Shown in pieces: positions 50,629-59,140 of a stretch of 64,000 nucleotides of DNA (positions within the stretch are counted from its first letter, which is position 1; the number at the start of each line of letters is the position of its first letter). The translations under genes and the position numbers were made by a program. Source of the stretch: JANRLT01 sp041736895 (GTDB taxonomy: Bacteria; Planctomycetota; Planctomycetia; Pirellulales; JALHPA01); the NCBI GenBank assembly GCA_041736895.1, contig JBGSSS010000208.1, forward strand, positions 1 through 64,000, read 5' to 3'. The notes beneath the pieces are model-generated. The model made no database searches. It was not told where the DNA came from and worked only from the letters and a program-made list of their open reading frames with translations.

Positions 50629-52266
50629 ATGTACCTTCTCGAAAATCCCGTCCTGCAGCGCGAATTGCTGGTGAACCTGCGCACCTGGCGGGCGTTCCTG
50701 CTGCTCTTCGCCTATAACGCGCTGCTCGGCACGGTCGTGTTGTTGGCCTGGCCGCAGGAAACGCGGATCAATCTCAGCACCGATCCGGAAAAGGCCAAGA
50801 ACCTGGTCAATTTGTTTTTCCTCGGCCAGTACATGCTTGTGTCGCTGATGTCGCCAAGCTTCGCCGCCGGGGCGATCACCGGTGAGAAGGAACGCAAGAC
50901 CTACGAGTCGCTCCTCGCCAGCCCGCTGAAGCCGGCGGCGATTGTGCTAGGCAAACTGATGGCGTCGCTCGCGCACTTGGCCGTGCTGATGCTTTCGTCG
51001 CTGCCGATCGTCATGCTCTGTCTGCCGCTCGGCGGTGTGTCGTTGTACGAAGTGCTGACGGTCTACTTGGGTCTCATGATGTCGGTCGTGTTGTTCGGCA
51101 TGGTGAGTATCGCGTGCAGCAGTTACTTCGCCCGCACATCGTCGGCGCTCGTCGTGTCGTATCTCTTGATTCTGCCGATGTCGCTCTTGGGTGTCTTGGT
51201 TTGGAATCTGTTCGGCAGCAATGGCGAACTGCGTTTGATCGCGATCCTGACGATCTTCCCGATCCTTTGCTTTTTGATCGGCGGGATTTTGTTTCGGTTG
51301 ACGACGCAGCGGTTGCTCCGCCCGCCGGATGTCGGCAGCGAAGGCAAGGACGTGATCGACGCCGAAGCCGAGAACCGCCAAGCCGTGGGACTCGTGATCA
51401 ACCGCGACCGCTTTCCGGACAATCTCTTTGCCCCGGCGAAGCGGACGAAGCTGCTCGAAGACGGGGCGAATCCGGTTTACGACAAGGAAATCCGGAGCGA
51501 GATTTTCGCCCAGGGCACGCTCATGCTGCGCGTCGTGATCCAGGTCAGCATGCTCCTGGCACTGCCGCTGATGTGCGTTGCGCTCTTCATCTGGCCGCAA
51601 TATTCGCCGTGGTATATCGCTTACGTCGTACTCTTCAATATGCTCGTCGGCCCCGTCTTTTCGGCCGGGAGCATGACGAGCGAACGCGAACGCGAGACGC
51701 TCGATCTGTTGCTGACGACGATTCTCAGTCCGACGAGCATTCTCTGGGGGAAACTCTTCTCTGGCTTGCGTGTGTCGAGCGTCTTGACGATGTTTTTGCT
51801 CTGGCCGCTGCTCTTGGCGATTGTCATGACGCTGTTCGAGTCGTCGCCGTTTTACATCCGCAATTGGCTGGTGACACTGGCCTATTTAGCCGTTTATGTG
51901 CTCACTTGCATCACCACCGCGTCGATCGCGCTCTGTTGTTCGGTTCTCTTTCGCCGCACGGCAACGGCCATGATGATGTCGTATACGGCGATCTTGGCTT
52001 TGTTTACGCTGCCGTTGGCGCTGGCGTACTTCGCGAACAATTTCTTCGCGGGCACAAACTTCGCCCGCGTGGCCGAAGGTCTTAGCGTCGTGAGTCCCTT
52101 CGCCGCGCTGTTTCACCTGCCGATCAGCATGCCGGATGCCAGTTCATCGGTCGCGGGAAGCTGGCCGTTTTTCGCGGCGTATCTTACTTGCACATCCCTG
52201 CTGCTCGGCGGGCTGTGGTTGGTGATGCTTCTGCTCTTCCAATATCGCTGGCGGCTGAGCGATTGA
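50629..52266 (+). CDS. ABC-2-type permease, two fused membrane halves
   Basis: The 545 aa product has about 12 predicted helices in two similar halves. Each half contains the same cytoplasmic motif: GAITGEKERKTYESLLASPL (about 80-99) and GSMTSERERETLDLLLTTIL (about 346-365), both followed by I-x-x-GKL. This indicates an ancient internal duplication of an ABC-2 (DrrB/NatB-like) unit. No ATPase gene is adjacent, so it must pair with one encoded elsewhere. The transported substrate is unknown. Confidence 0.87.
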   Translation: MYLLENPVLQRELLVNLRTWRAFLLLFAYNALLGTVVLLAWPQETRINLSTDPEKAKNLVNLFFLGQYMLVSLMSPSFAAGAITGEKERKTYESLLASPLKPAAIVLGKLMASLAHLAVLMLSSLPIVMLCLPLGGVSLYEVLTVYLGLMMSVVLFGMVSIACSSYFARTSSALVVSYLLILPMSLLGVLVWNLFGSNGELRLIAILTIFPILCFLIGGILFRLTTQRLLRPPDVGSEGKDVIDAEAENRQAVGLVINRDRFPDNLFAPAKRTKLLEDGANPVYDKEIRSEIFAQGTLMLRVVIQVSMLLALPLMCVALFIWPQYSPWYIAYVVLFNMLVGPVFSAGSMTSERERETLDLLLTTILSPTSILWGKLFSGLRVSSVLTMFLLWPLLLAIVMTLFESSPFYIRNWLVTLAYLAVYVLTCITTASIALCCSVLFRRTATAMMMSYTAILALFTLPLALAYFANNFFAGTNFARVAEGLSVVSPFAALFHLPISMPDASSSVAGSWPFFAAYLTCTSLLLGGLWLVMLLLFQYRWRLSD

Positions 52267-52272
52267 TTTCAG

Positions 52273-52447
52273 ATTTTTGCCACTGATGATCACTGATGAA
52301 TACGGATATTCACTGATCTGAAAGAATTCAAAACAGCTCTCATTTTCTGGCACGAATATTCAAATACTCCCTGGCTTACGCCTCGGGCTTCCATATTTCT
52401 GCTGATCCGTGAAAATCCGTTACTTCCGTGCTGATCAGTGGCAAAAA
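52273..52447. repeat. CACTGAT/CACGGAT periodic inverted repeat with nested family F hairpin
   Basis: Left arm starts TTTTTGCCACTGATGATCAC; the right arm, reverse-complemented, starts TTTTTGCCACTGATCAGCAC. The arms of about 45 bases enclose about 75 bases that include a family F hairpin (52366-52392). It fills the convergent spacer between the ABC permease and DUF971. Confidence 0.75.
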
Positions 52448-52771
52448 TTATTCGACAACACGTCCCAGCCCCCGCAGTTGTTCGATCGTAAAGATCCCGC
52501 TGTTATGGCCGTCGCTGAAGTCGATGGCGTACGCGTAATTTCCCACCGGTCGCAGCGCCGCAATGCGCAGCGGGGCCGCTTCACGCGGATCGATGACCGA
52601 GAGCAGCGGTTTCGGCTTGGGGTTTTGCCGCGCGGCGTTGCAATGCGCGCAGGGACACTCTTCGCGCAGTTGCCGAATCGCATACTCCCGCCGCTCGCCA
52701 TCGCTCCAGACGATGAGGAGTTGCTTCTGTTCGGTCAGGGCGATTTCGAGGGGTTGGGCGTCGGGGGTCAT
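52448..52771 (-). CDS. DUF971 domain protein
   Basis: The 107 aa product is of the DUF971 / gamma-butyrobetaine-hydroxylase N-terminal type: WSDGERREYAIRQLREECPC then AHCNAARQNP, and a C-terminal NYAYAIDFSDGHNSGIFTIE. The Cys-x-x-Cys pair and His (CPCAHC) may bind a metal such as zinc. In other bacteria related proteins work in Fe-S cluster handling. It is a single gene, convergent with the ABC permease. Confidence 0.87.
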   Translation of the reverse strand: MTPDAQPLEIALTEQKQLLIVWSDGERREYAIRQLREECPCAHCNAARQNPKPKPLLSVIDPREAAPLRIAALRPVGNYAYAIDFSDGHNSGIFTIEQLRGLGRVVE

Positions 52772-52806
52772 CTAGTGCAACTTAGAAGAATTCAAAAGTA
52801 CGATGT

Positions 52807-52834
52807 TTGATCATAGTTCTACTCGTTGTAGAAT
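52807..52834 (+). promoter_or_regulatory. Candidate sigma-70-type promoter of the HicB gene
   Basis: TTGATC (52807-52812) and TAGAAT (52829-52834) are 16 bp apart, close to consensus. AGGAGA lies 7-12 bp before the HicB ATG. It is one of few clear -35/-10 pairs here. Confidence 0.5.
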
Positions 52835-52852
52835 AGCATTAGGAGAACAATC

Positions 52853-53029
52853 ATGAAATTCAAGATCGCGCTTTATCCATCGGAAGAAGGTTACGCCGTC
52901 GGCGTTCCAAGTTTGCCGGGCTGTTGGTCGCAAGGAAAAACAATTCCCGAGGCGCTGGAGAATATCAAGATCGCGATTCAGGAATATCTTGGGACCGAGA
53001 TCGAGGCAAAAGGCGTGGAAGTAGGTTAA
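52853..53029 (+). CDS. Orphan HicB-family antitoxin-like protein
   Basis: The 58 aa product starts MKFKIALYPSEEGYAVGVPS and continues LPGCWSQGKTIPEALENIK, the HicB RNase-H-like fold, in which SLPGC marks the family. It has AGGAGA (52841-52846) upstream. HicB proteins normally neutralise a HicA RNase encoded next to them. No HicA frame is visible on either side, so this is either an orphan regulator or a remnant. It lies in an AT-rich island with the DUF2716-like gene. Confidence 0.82.
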   Translation: MKFKIALYPSEEGYAVGVPSLPGCWSQGKTIPEALENIKIAIQEYLGTEIEAKGVEVG

Positions 53030-53077
53030 ATCAGCTCACGATTAAATTGCAGATGTTACTCAAGGTACGAATGCTAA

Positions 53078-53593
53078 ATGAAGTCTTGGATTGAAATGTC
53101 GAATAGTGAAGAACAGTATATTTGGACTCAAATAGATCTGCGATTGATATTTAATCCTGATATTTCTGTTGATAGTTTTCCAGGCATTCGTGAGCCTGAT
53201 CCATCACGAACGTACGATATTTCTCAAGTCTACAATTCTGGTGAGGAACATTTCATACATTGTGAAAATGATTTGAATTTGAAGATTCTAAAAGCACTAC
53301 GAGAATGCCTTTCCGAGATGGAACCAGTTTATGCGCTTGATTGGCAACATGCCTGCTACTGGTTTTTTCCGCACGTTGAATTTGAGGCAAATAATCCTGA
53401 TGCTTGGAGTGTGCCAGTCATTCCCAATGGGGATTATTATATTTTTGTGACAGCAGATTTGCGATTAGGAATATTCGGTCATCCTTGGGCCAAGACAATC
53501 AGCGTTTGGGGGCAAAAATTTCTCAATGTGTTACAAAAAGACACTCCAATATTGTTCCAGCATATAATTCGCAAAAATGGCTTGGCAGTTTAA
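53078..53593 (+). CDS. DUF2716-like protein, AT-rich
   Basis: The 171 aa product contains patterns recalled from DUF2716: YALDWQHACYWFFPHVEFEA then PVIPNGDYYIFVTADLRLGI and FGHPWAKTISVWGQKFLNVL. Function is unknown; related proteins are often strain-specific. The gene is clearly more AT-rich and uses A/T-ending codons more than neighbours, suggesting recent transfer. It is convergent with the PaaK-like gene (4-bp overlap of ends) and follows the HicB gene by 48 bp. Confidence 0.7.
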   Translation: MKSWIEMSNSEEQYIWTQIDLRLIFNPDISVDSFPGIREPDPSRTYDISQVYNSGEEHFIHCENDLNLKILKALRECLSEMEPVYALDWQHACYWFFPHVEFEANNPDAWSVPVIPNGDYYIFVTADLRLGIFGHPWAKTISVWGQKFLNVLQKDTPILFQHIIRKNGLAV

Positions 53594-54885
53594 TGATTTG
53601 AGCGAGCTCGTTGATCAATCCACCGCTTCCCCTTCCCTTCGAAGCGTGGCAGTGAATCCGCCTCGACCGGAAAGACATCAATCTTGAGCCCCAGCCGCGA
53701 GCGGAGTGTTTCGGCGATGTGGTGCGCTGCGGCAGCGGAGCCTTCGACTTCAAGCGTGACCTGATCCATCGCTTGCTGCGTCGTCACGGTGACGCGGTAT
53801 TCGGCGATGTCGGGGAATTCGCGGACAACGGCGTCGATCGAGCTGGGAAAGATATTCACGCCGCGGATGACGAGCATGTCGTCGGCGCGGCCTAGGATGC
53901 CGCCGTCGAGAAAGACATACCCCGGCTCGTTGACCGCGGGATTGCGCGCGCGGACCAAGTCCTGCGTGCGATAACGCAAGCAAGGACAGCCGCGCCGCCC
54001 AAGGCACGTGAGCACCAATTCCGCGAGCTCGCCCGGCGCGGCGGGTGTGTCCGTGCCGGGTTGAAAGAACTCGGCAATGAAGTCGCTTTCGATAATCGAC
54101 AGTCCGCGGCCGGCACGATCGCCATTACCCCAGGGGCCGACTTCGGTTGCGCCGGCGTGGTCATGAACATGCGCTTGCCAAAGGCTCGCGATGCGCTGGC
54201 GCACGCTCGGAATCGAGCCGCCCGGCTCGCCGGCGAGGACCAATTGGCGAATCCCGAGCGTGGCCACGTTCAAGCCGTGACTCGCGCCGACTTCGGCCAT
54301 GCGGAGCGCGTAGCTAGGCGTGCAAAAAATCACGTCGGCCCCGTTCGCCCGGGCCATTTCCAAACGAGCCAGTGTACTCAACCCGCCGCCGGGGAGCAGC
54401 AAGCAGCCGCGCTCGACGGCCGCGTCAAAAGCACTCCAAAACCCGATGAACGGGCCAAACGAAAACGCCATCAAGACGCGATCACCCGCACGAACATCAG
54501 CCGCCTCGAAGATTGACTGCCAAACATTCATCCACCAGCGCCAATCGCCGCGCGTTTCCAGAACGACCACCGGCCGGCCATGCGTGCCGCTGGTTTGATG
54601 GTAGCGCGCGTAGCGTTCGGTTGGCCAGGTTTGGTTGACGGCCAACATGCCAGGCTGCGGTGTTGCCGTGAAATCTTGCTTCGTGGTGAATGGCAAGCGG
54701 GCGAACTCGGCCAGCGAGGCGAGCGGCAATTTTAGCCCGGCGAACTTCTCCGCATAGAACCGATTCGCGGGCAAGATGTCCGCGAGCAAGGCGTTGAGCT
54801 GCTGCAGTTGCAGCTTTTCCAACTCCGCGCGCGGAAGCGCTTCGAGGTGGCGGCGTTCGGCGGCAGAGTCGAGCGGAGGGTTCAC
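53590..54885 (-). CDS. Phenylacetate-CoA-ligase-family AMP-forming enzyme
   Basis: The product is 431 aa from GTG 54885 (VNPPLDSAAERRHLEALPRA). The open frame extends to an ATG at 54987, but those residues fall in a family E hairpin repeat. The enzyme has the PaaK fold: the ATP-binding loop YHQTSGTHGRPVVV, FSFGPFIGFWSAFD, the acid/acyl-adenylate motif GATEVGPWG, YRTQDLVR and GRADDMLVIRGVNIFP. It activates a carboxylic acid to a CoA thioester or an adenylate. The substrate is not readable, and no phenylacetate pathway gene is near. Confidence 0.88.
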   Translation of the reverse strand: MNPPLDSAAERRHLEALPRAELEKLQLQQLNALLADILPANRFYAEKFAGLKLPLASLAEFARLPFTTKQDFTATPQPGMLAVNQTWPTERYARYHQTSGTHGRPVVVLETRGDWRWWMNVWQSIFEAADVRAGDRVLMAFSFGPFIGFWSAFDAAVERGCLLLPGGGLSTLARLEMARANGADVIFCTPSYALRMAEVGASHGLNVATLGIRQLVLAGEPGGSIPSVRQRIASLWQAHVHDHAGATEVGPWGNGDRAGRGLSIIESDFIAEFFQPGTDTPAAPGELAELVLTCLGRRGCPCLRYRTQDLVRARNPAVNEPGYVFLDGGILGRADDMLVIRGVNIFPSSIDAVVREFPDIAEYRVTVTTQQAMDQVTLEVEGSAAAAHHIAETLRSRLGLKIDVFPVEADSLPRFEGKGKRWIDQRARSNH

Positions 54886-54959
54886 GAATTCGGAAATTGT
54901 CGAGAGCGAGGAGGCGTCTGGGTGCCAGTGTGAATTTAAGGTGAACCACGAAGGAATAA

Positions 54960-54981
54960 CACTGGCAGAGCCAGTGGCACC
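54960..54981. repeat. Hairpin repeat, family E, single arm
   Basis: CACTGGC-AGA-GCCAGTGGCACC, at the extended start of the PaaK-like frame. A decayed partner arm (GGTGCCAGTG) is at about 54921. Confidence 0.72.
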
Positions 54982-55055
54982 GTTCACCTAATCCAATAAC
55001 CGCTGGGCAAGCATCGTCAGTTGACTATGATAGAGCGAACTTAGCTGCCTGCCAA

Positions 55056-56414
55056 ATGATGCCAGCTCAACAAATGCCCCTGAACACTATGCCAGATTCT
55101 CCGCCAGAGACGAATCCCTACGAGCCACCGCAAGCAGTTCCCGTTGCCGGGATCACCGAACCGACGCGCGGATCGTTGTTGGTCTTGTTCCTGGTCGTTT
55201 TTATCGACCTGCTTGGGTTTGGCATGGTCTTGCCATTGCTGCCGAATTACGCACGGCTCTACAACGCCTCCGGTTTGACGATTGGGCTGTTGATGGCGAG
55301 TTTCTCGGCGATGCAATTTTTCTTTGCGCCGTTATGGGGGATGCTCTCGGATCGCATCGGCCGTCGGCCGGTGCTGATGGTCGGGCTGCTGGGATCGGTC
55401 ATCAGTTACTCGCTGTTCGCCGTGGCGTCGATTCAAGAGAGCCTGATCCTGCTCTTCATCTCGCGCATCGGCGCTGGCATCGCCGGGGCGACGATCCCAA
55501 CGGCGCAGGCCTACATCGCCGATTGCACATCGCTCAAGGGGCGCGCTCACGGGATGGCCTTGATCGGCGCGGCGTTTGGGCTGGGCTTCACGTTCGGACC
55601 GTTGTTTGGCTACTTCGCCGTGCAAAATGAAAACGATGCGCCGGGTCCGGGGCCTGGTTACGCCGCGGCGATTTTGTCGGCCTGCGCACTAGTGTTTGCC
55701 TACTTTTCGCTGAGCGAATCGCTTAGCCCCGAAAGCCGCAGCGAAAACGCAGCCGAACGGCGGCGCTGGTGGGATGGGTCATCGTGGCGCGTCGCGTTGG
55801 CGACGCCGTCGCTGGGCTTGCTGCTGATCTCGACGTTTGTCTGCGTCTTTGCGTTCGCCAATTTCGAAGCGACGCTCTCACTGCTGCTCAAAGGCAGCAG
55901 CAACGAACGCAGCGTTGACACCGGCTTTGGGTTCACTTATCGCGAGGTGCTGCTGACGTTCACCTTCATTGGCTTTTCGCTTTTGCTGGTTCAGGGCGGC
56001 CTCGTCCGGCGGCTCTCCAAGAAAATCAGCGAGACCAAGCTAACCACGATCGGCACTGTGTTGCAAATCATCGGCTTCGGCGGCATGCTCGGGGCGATTC
56101 ACAGCGAATCGGTTTGGCTGCTGTTCACGTCGCTGTTTTTTGTCGTCAGCGGTTTTTCGTTTGTCACGCCGGCGCTCAATTCACTGATCTCACGCCGCAG
56201 CGATCCGGCGCAACAAGGCCGTATCCTCGGCGTGAGTCAAAGTGTGAATTCGCTCGCGCGGATTCTTGGGCCGCTCGTCGGCAATATTCTTTTGGTCCAG
56301 CAACTCGACTCGCCGTATTTGCTAGCGCTGGTGTTGATCGCTGTCGGCGGGGGACTTGTTTTAGTCGCCGGACGACAGGGGAAAGATTTTCCGGCGACTG
56401 AAAAAGAAAAATAG
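55056..56414 (+). CDS. MFS transporter, TetA-like drug/metabolite family
   Basis: The 452 aa product may start at 55056 or, matching the planctomycete NPYEPP tail, at ATG 55089 (MPDSPPETNPYEPPQAVPVA). It has twelve helices. Motif A-like LWGMLSDRIGRRPVLMVGLL and ARIGAGIAGATIPTAQAYIA, with RGRAHGMALIGAAFGLGFTF-type segments, place it near tetracycline efflux-type MFS. The second half has VTPALNSLISRRSDPAQQGR. It is a single gene. The substrate is unknown. Confidence 0.9.
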   Translation: MMPAQQMPLNTMPDSPPETNPYEPPQAVPVAGITEPTRGSLLVLFLVVFIDLLGFGMVLPLLPNYARLYNASGLTIGLLMASFSAMQFFFAPLWGMLSDRIGRRPVLMVGLLGSVISYSLFAVASIQESLILLFISRIGAGIAGATIPTAQAYIADCTSLKGRAHGMALIGAAFGLGFTFGPLFGYFAVQNENDAPGPGPGYAAAILSACALVFAYFSLSESLSPESRSENAAERRRWWDGSSWRVALATPSLGLLLISTFVCVFAFANFEATLSLLLKGSSNERSVDTGFGFTYREVLLTFTFIGFSLLLVQGGLVRRLSKKISETKLTTIGTVLQIIGFGGMLGAIHSESVWLLFTSLFFVVSGFSFVTPALNSLISRRSDPAQQGRILGVSQSVNSLARILGPLVGNILLVQQLDSPYLLALVLIAVGGGLVLVAGRQGKDFPATEKEK

Positions 56415-56742
56415 TAGTCCGTAGCGCTAGCTAGGGCGACAAAATACAGAATGCCTCAACACGGAGAAACGGAGAAAAATTCAGAGCGGCACAGAGGAGA
56501 GTCATGAGAATTACAGATTATGAGGCAAGGCCAAAGAGAATGGCAGAAGAATGAAGGCAGGAGAATTGCTAAGAATTATTCTTCTGCCTTCATTCTTCTG
56601 CCTCAAACTCTTATCTCGCTAAGACGAAGCAGCGAGGCGGTTCGTGTGCAAGAGCTGCGCGCGTTTATTCTCTTTTGTTCCGCTACTGTCTCTTGCAATG
56701 AAAGTTTTTTGTCGCCCTCGCTAACGCTACGGGCTACAAAAA
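56414..56742. repeat. Composite repeat region: family F doublet enclosing a GAAGGCAG palindrome
   Basis: This 330-bp gene-free stretch has family F arms at its ends (TAGTCCGTAGCGCTAGCTAG with GGCGAC at 56414; GTCGCCCTCGCTAACGCTAC with GGGCTAC near 56709). Between them, at 56531-56606, lies a palindrome of GGCAGAAGAATGAAGGCAGG and its complement. The same palindrome occurs inside the two MITE-like elements at 57986 and 62877. Confidence 0.75.
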
Positions 56743-56745
56743 ACA

Positions 56746-57807
56746 TTACTTCGCCATGATGATGCGCTGGCCGTTTTGCAAAATGATCGTATTTCCGCCG
56801 CGGAAGCCGTTCTTGATGTGCTCAGGCTTCCATTCGCCGAGCTTCGCTTCTTTGTCGAGCGTTTGCTCGCCGCGCTTGATCTTGAGCTTGACGACGTCGC
56901 CGCCCGATTTTTCCGAGATCAGCTTCGTCAGATCACTGAAGCTCTCGACTTCTTTCCCGTCGATACTGACGACGACATCTTCAGGTTCGATCCCGGCTGC
57001 CGCGGCGGCCGAATCGGGTTGCACCGAGTTAACCATGCAGCCGTTGCCGCCGATCTGATCGCCCGAGATGCCCAGCATGCCGCCGTTGCGGCGGTCGATG
57101 CGGGTGTATGGCATCACGTTTTGAAGTTTCGCGAGGCCGTCATTGCTGAGTTTGGTCGCGTACAAATTCAACGCAGCGAGGTCCTTGAGTTCGCTTAACG
57201 TCTGCAATTGCGTTTCATTGAAGACGGGACCAAAGACGCTCAGTGAACGCAGCGAAGGCAAACTCCGCAGCAGACGTAGATCATTGTCGGTTCCTTTCCA
57301 GCTTTCTTGCTTGATGATGATGGAGAGATAACTGAGTTCGCCGTTTTCATCAACGCCTTCGTCAACGACTTCGGCACCGAGCGCCTTGACCTTATCGAGA
57401 GACTTGCGTTGTTTGAGCAGGCGTGTCTGTTCGAGGGCCAAGTCCGCGCGCTGCGCGGACCAAGTATTTTGTTGCCGCGCGATTTGACTGAGGGCTTGCT
57501 CCGCCGCGTCGGAAACTGCTTCTTCGCTATCAAGCATTTGCTCGAGCGCGCCCAAACTTCGATGTGCTTGTTCCAAACTCTTGGAAGTCGCGGCTTGCGT
57601 CAGCCGATCGATCGCAGGCAGGCCGATCTTCACTAGCGCCGTGCTGGCGCGATCGCGAATGGCAAACTCGTTGGCATCCAGATCGGCGATTAGTTGATCG
57701 AGCTTTTCGGGAGTGATCTCGGCCGCTGGTTCCGCAGCCGTCAAGGAGGCCATGCAGCCCAAGGCCAACAAGAAACCGAGCGTCAAGCGAGTGAGCAATT
57801 GTGGCAT
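56746..57807 (-). CDS. Exported PDZ-domain protein with leucine-rich-like segment
   Basis: The product is 353 aa from ATG 57807 (MPQLLTRLTLGFLLALGCMA), with a signal peptide to about residue 24; the frame reaches 57957 through non-coding sequence. A helical N-terminal part (about 30-140) is followed by LRR-like strands (LRLLRSLPSLRSLSVFGPVF and LSELKDLAALNLYATKLSND). A C-terminal PDZ domain (about 250-335) contains GISGDQIGGNGCMVNSVQPD then VVVSIDGKEVESFSDLTKLI. It has no protease domain and probably binds protein C-termini outside the cytoplasm. Confidence 0.85.
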   Translation of the reverse strand: MPQLLTRLTLGFLLALGCMASLTAAEPAAEITPEKLDQLIADLDANEFAIRDRASTALVKIGLPAIDRLTQAATSKSLEQAHRSLGALEQMLDSEEAVSDAAEQALSQIARQQNTWSAQRADLALEQTRLLKQRKSLDKVKALGAEVVDEGVDENGELSYLSIIIKQESWKGTDNDLRLLRSLPSLRSLSVFGPVFNETQLQTLSELKDLAALNLYATKLSNDGLAKLQNVMPYTRIDRRNGGMLGISGDQIGGNGCMVNSVQPDSAAAAAGIEPEDVVVSIDGKEVESFSDLTKLISEKSGGDVVKLKIKRGEQTLDKEAKLGEWKPEHIKNGFRGGNTIILQNGQRIIMAK

Positions 57808-57985
57808 CGTAGAGAATCCTTTGGGAAATCGATCCGGCCGCCGCGCGGAAGCGCAGCGGACGAGAGCATGAATCCACACTCGAATTATAGCATTCCCCTG
57901 CGGTTCGGAACCAAGAGCATTCCGCGGGGAAATTTGCGGATTTGCGGATTTTCGCAAAGTTTTGTCGCGATTTGATGTGAATTTA

Positions 57986-58168
57986 AGAGCCTATCCCACA
58001 ATCGATTGGCCAATGAAACGCAGGTGATAGGCAAGAGAATGAAGGCAGAAGAATAAATAAGAAACATTCTCTTGCCATCATTCTCCTGCCTATTTTCGGC
58101 TGAAGTTCGCGTTACGTTGGCATTCTCTTTTATTTAGCTAGTGATGAAACCGGTTATGGGATAGGCCC
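57986..58168. mobile_element. MITE-like element 1 with TA target sites
   Basis: The 183-bp element has terminal inverted repeats AGAGCCTATCCC (left) and GGGATAGGCCC (right), flanked by TA on both sides (57984-57985 and 58169-58170). The inside carries GAATGAAGGCAGAAGAAT and its complement. It has no coding capacity. Its right end (reverse-complemented GGGCCTATCCCATAACCGG) matches the left end of element 2 at 62877. The spacer 57808-58252 holds no other gene. Confidence 0.82.
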
Positions 58169-58252
58169 TAAATAAAGATCTGGACTCGGTTTGCCTGCGA
58201 ATTGCTGGCACCGAAAGCGAGCGCGGCAGTATATTGAATCACTGGAGCGACG

Positions 58253-59107
58253 ATGAAAAACATGCCGCACAGGATATTCTCGATGAACCAATTCTCGTTT
58301 CTTTCGCGAAGAAAGACAGTTGCGCTGGCGGCAGTCACGGCTGCTTTCTATCTGTCAAATGGCCGCGAGACGCTGGCGCAGCAAGTGACGATCGGCGCGC
58401 CGATGACCAACTCCGGCACGAGCTTTCAGGAGAACATCGGGATCGGCTGGGGCTTCAACATTCCCACGAGCAATCCAGCAGCCGGCGGCCGCGGCGTCGT
58501 TGGCATGGGGCCTAACGGACCGCAACAAGGGATCGGCTTTGGTTTCGGTGGTCCAGCCAACGTGCCGTTTGGTCTCGGGAATCAGAATCCGGCCAATCTT
58601 GGATTTCAAATCAATGGCGGGAACGGCGGACGCTTGGGCTTCAATATTTTTGCCGAGCAAGGAGCCAGCACGACTCTCACGAGCCAGACGCCGATGCTCA
58701 CCGTGATGAACGGCCAGCAAGGGTTCTTTGCCTCGACCATCCAACGGCCTTTTGTCACCGGCTTGATTCCCGTCGTTAGTGATGGCGGCGTGGGTTACGC
58801 GCCGACGGTTGTCTATCCGAGCATGTCGATTCCTTGGCCGAATCCCAACAATGGTCAAGGCGGCACGAGCGTCGTCAACGAACGCTGGACTCGGATCATG
58901 GCGAACGAATCCGCGCGTGCTCCGCGCCGCGATTCGCCAGCACCGGCTCCCGTGGCCGCCGCACCAGCAGCGCGCGCTTCTGGCCGCAGCAGCGCCGAAC
59001 GCGGAGCGCCAAGCCTGGTCGAGATTCGCCGCGCGCAAGCCGCCGAAGAAACCGCGAAAGAGCAGACTCCGCCGCTCAAGCAAAAACGCTTGCGGCTCGA
59101 AGAGTAG
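58253..59107 (+). CDS. Secreted Gly/Asn-rich protein with proline-rich tail
   Basis: I do not recognise a family. The 284 aa product starts MKNMPHRIFSMNQFSFLSRR with a Sec-type signal (VALAAVTAAFYL, cleavage near LAQQ, about residue 44). The middle (about 60-190) is rich in Gly, Asn and Pro and has alternating strands (NNQGIGFGFGGPANVPFGLG-type text), which looks like a beta-rich surface protein. The tail (about 220-284) is Ala/Pro/Arg-rich and charged. GGAG precedes the ATG by six bases. It stands alone after the MITE-like element. Confidence 0.7.
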   Translation: MKNMPHRIFSMNQFSFLSRRKTVALAAVTAAFYLSNGRETLAQQVTIGAPMTNSGTSFQENIGIGWGFNIPTSNPAAGGRGVVGMGPNGPQQGIGFGFGGPANVPFGLGNQNPANLGFQINGGNGGRLGFNIFAEQGASTTLTSQTPMLTVMNGQQGFFASTIQRPFVTGLIPVVSDGGVGYAPTVVYPSMSIPWPNPNNGQGGTSVVNERWTRIMANESARAPRRDSPAPAPVAAAPAARASGRSSAERGAPSLVEIRRAQAAEETAKEQTPPLKQKRLRLEE

Positions 59108-59140
59108 TGATGGCTTCTGCCCACGCGTGAAAAGACGCGT

